Positions 11,662-11,682 of a DNA stretch of 11,682 nt are shown here, piece by piece. The stretch comes from Bacteroidales bacterium (GTDB taxonomy: Bacteria > Bacteroidota > Bacteroidia > Bacteroidales > Paludibacteraceae), in assembly GCA_900766775.1 (NCBI GenBank), contig CAAFXN010000095.1:1-11682 (forward strand). Reading direction: 5' to 3'. The notes under the pieces were generated by a model. That model saw only the letters and a program-made list of their open reading frames with translations. It did not search any database and was not told the DNA's origin. Positions within the stretch are counted from its first letter, which is position 1, and each line of letters begins with the position of its first letter. The translations under genes were made by a program, and so were the position numbers.

Positions 11662-11682
11662 GGATGAAAGATGAAGGATAAA
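11662..11682 (+). repeat. Purine-rich 3'-end element after ansA (cut by window end)
   Basis: GGATGAAAGATGAAGGATAAA begins three bases after the ansA stop and continues out of the window. It matches the element after tig (GGATGAAGGATAAAAGAC on that gene's coding strand) and those after queD and the deaminase gene, always purine-rich on the coding strand of the preceding gene. Confidence 0.55.

Overview
The window looks like chromosomal DNA from a member of the Bacteroidota, probably order Bacteroidales. Three things point there. Promoters that can be read match the Bacteroides-type pattern (TTTG, about 20 bp, TAnnTTTG) and not a classical -35/-10. There are no Shine-Dalgarno leaders. The ATPase with a C-terminal NKIPLWAFGFLY-type ending and the GFRPGMVP trigger factor are of Bacteroidetes type. 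I cannot name the genus. Most genes are GC-rich (about 55-63% in the stretches I counted), while spacers are AT-rich.

Layout: ten of eleven genes lie on the minus strand. From right to left: an OmpR-type response regulator with a degenerate receiver (9748-10428); the preQ1 biosynthesis genes queF, queC, queD and queE (9651 down to 7338); a 588-bp spacer holding a queE terminator, a phased 11-bp periodic array and the typA promoter; typA/bipA (4950-6749); tig, trigger factor (3444-4778); mpl, a murein tripeptide ligase (1978-3342); an AT-rich AAA ATPase of the DUF4143 type behind two matching palindromes (688-1881); and a dCMP deaminase (211-633). The plus-strand exception is the asparaginase gene ansA (10618-11658), divergent from the response regulator. 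Positions 1-210 contain no gene, only repeats.

Function: queD, queE, queC and queF cover every step from dihydroneopterin triphosphate to preQ1, the queuosine precursor; folE, tgt and queA are not here. queF and queC are 2 bp apart; queD and queE are separated from their upstream neighbours by repeat-filled spacers. typA and tig act on translation and folding, mpl on cell-wall recycling, the deaminase on dUMP supply for thymidylate, and ansA on asparagine catabolism.

The genes are mostly ordinary; the unusual material is between them and in the response regulator. Main points: (1) a roughly 200-bp stretch with exact 11-bp phasing, with C at 18 consecutive period positions and CG at 11 in a row; (2) a receiver domain with Glu for the phosphoacceptor Asp and Gly for an acidic-pocket Asp, plus a 10-bp-spaced direct repeat in its own promoter region; (3) a queF leader that could fold into a pseudoknot covering the start codon; (4) twin 25-bp palindromic sites 33 bp apart upstream of the ATPase gene; (5) several small repeat families at gene 3' ends, some of which supply the stop codon.
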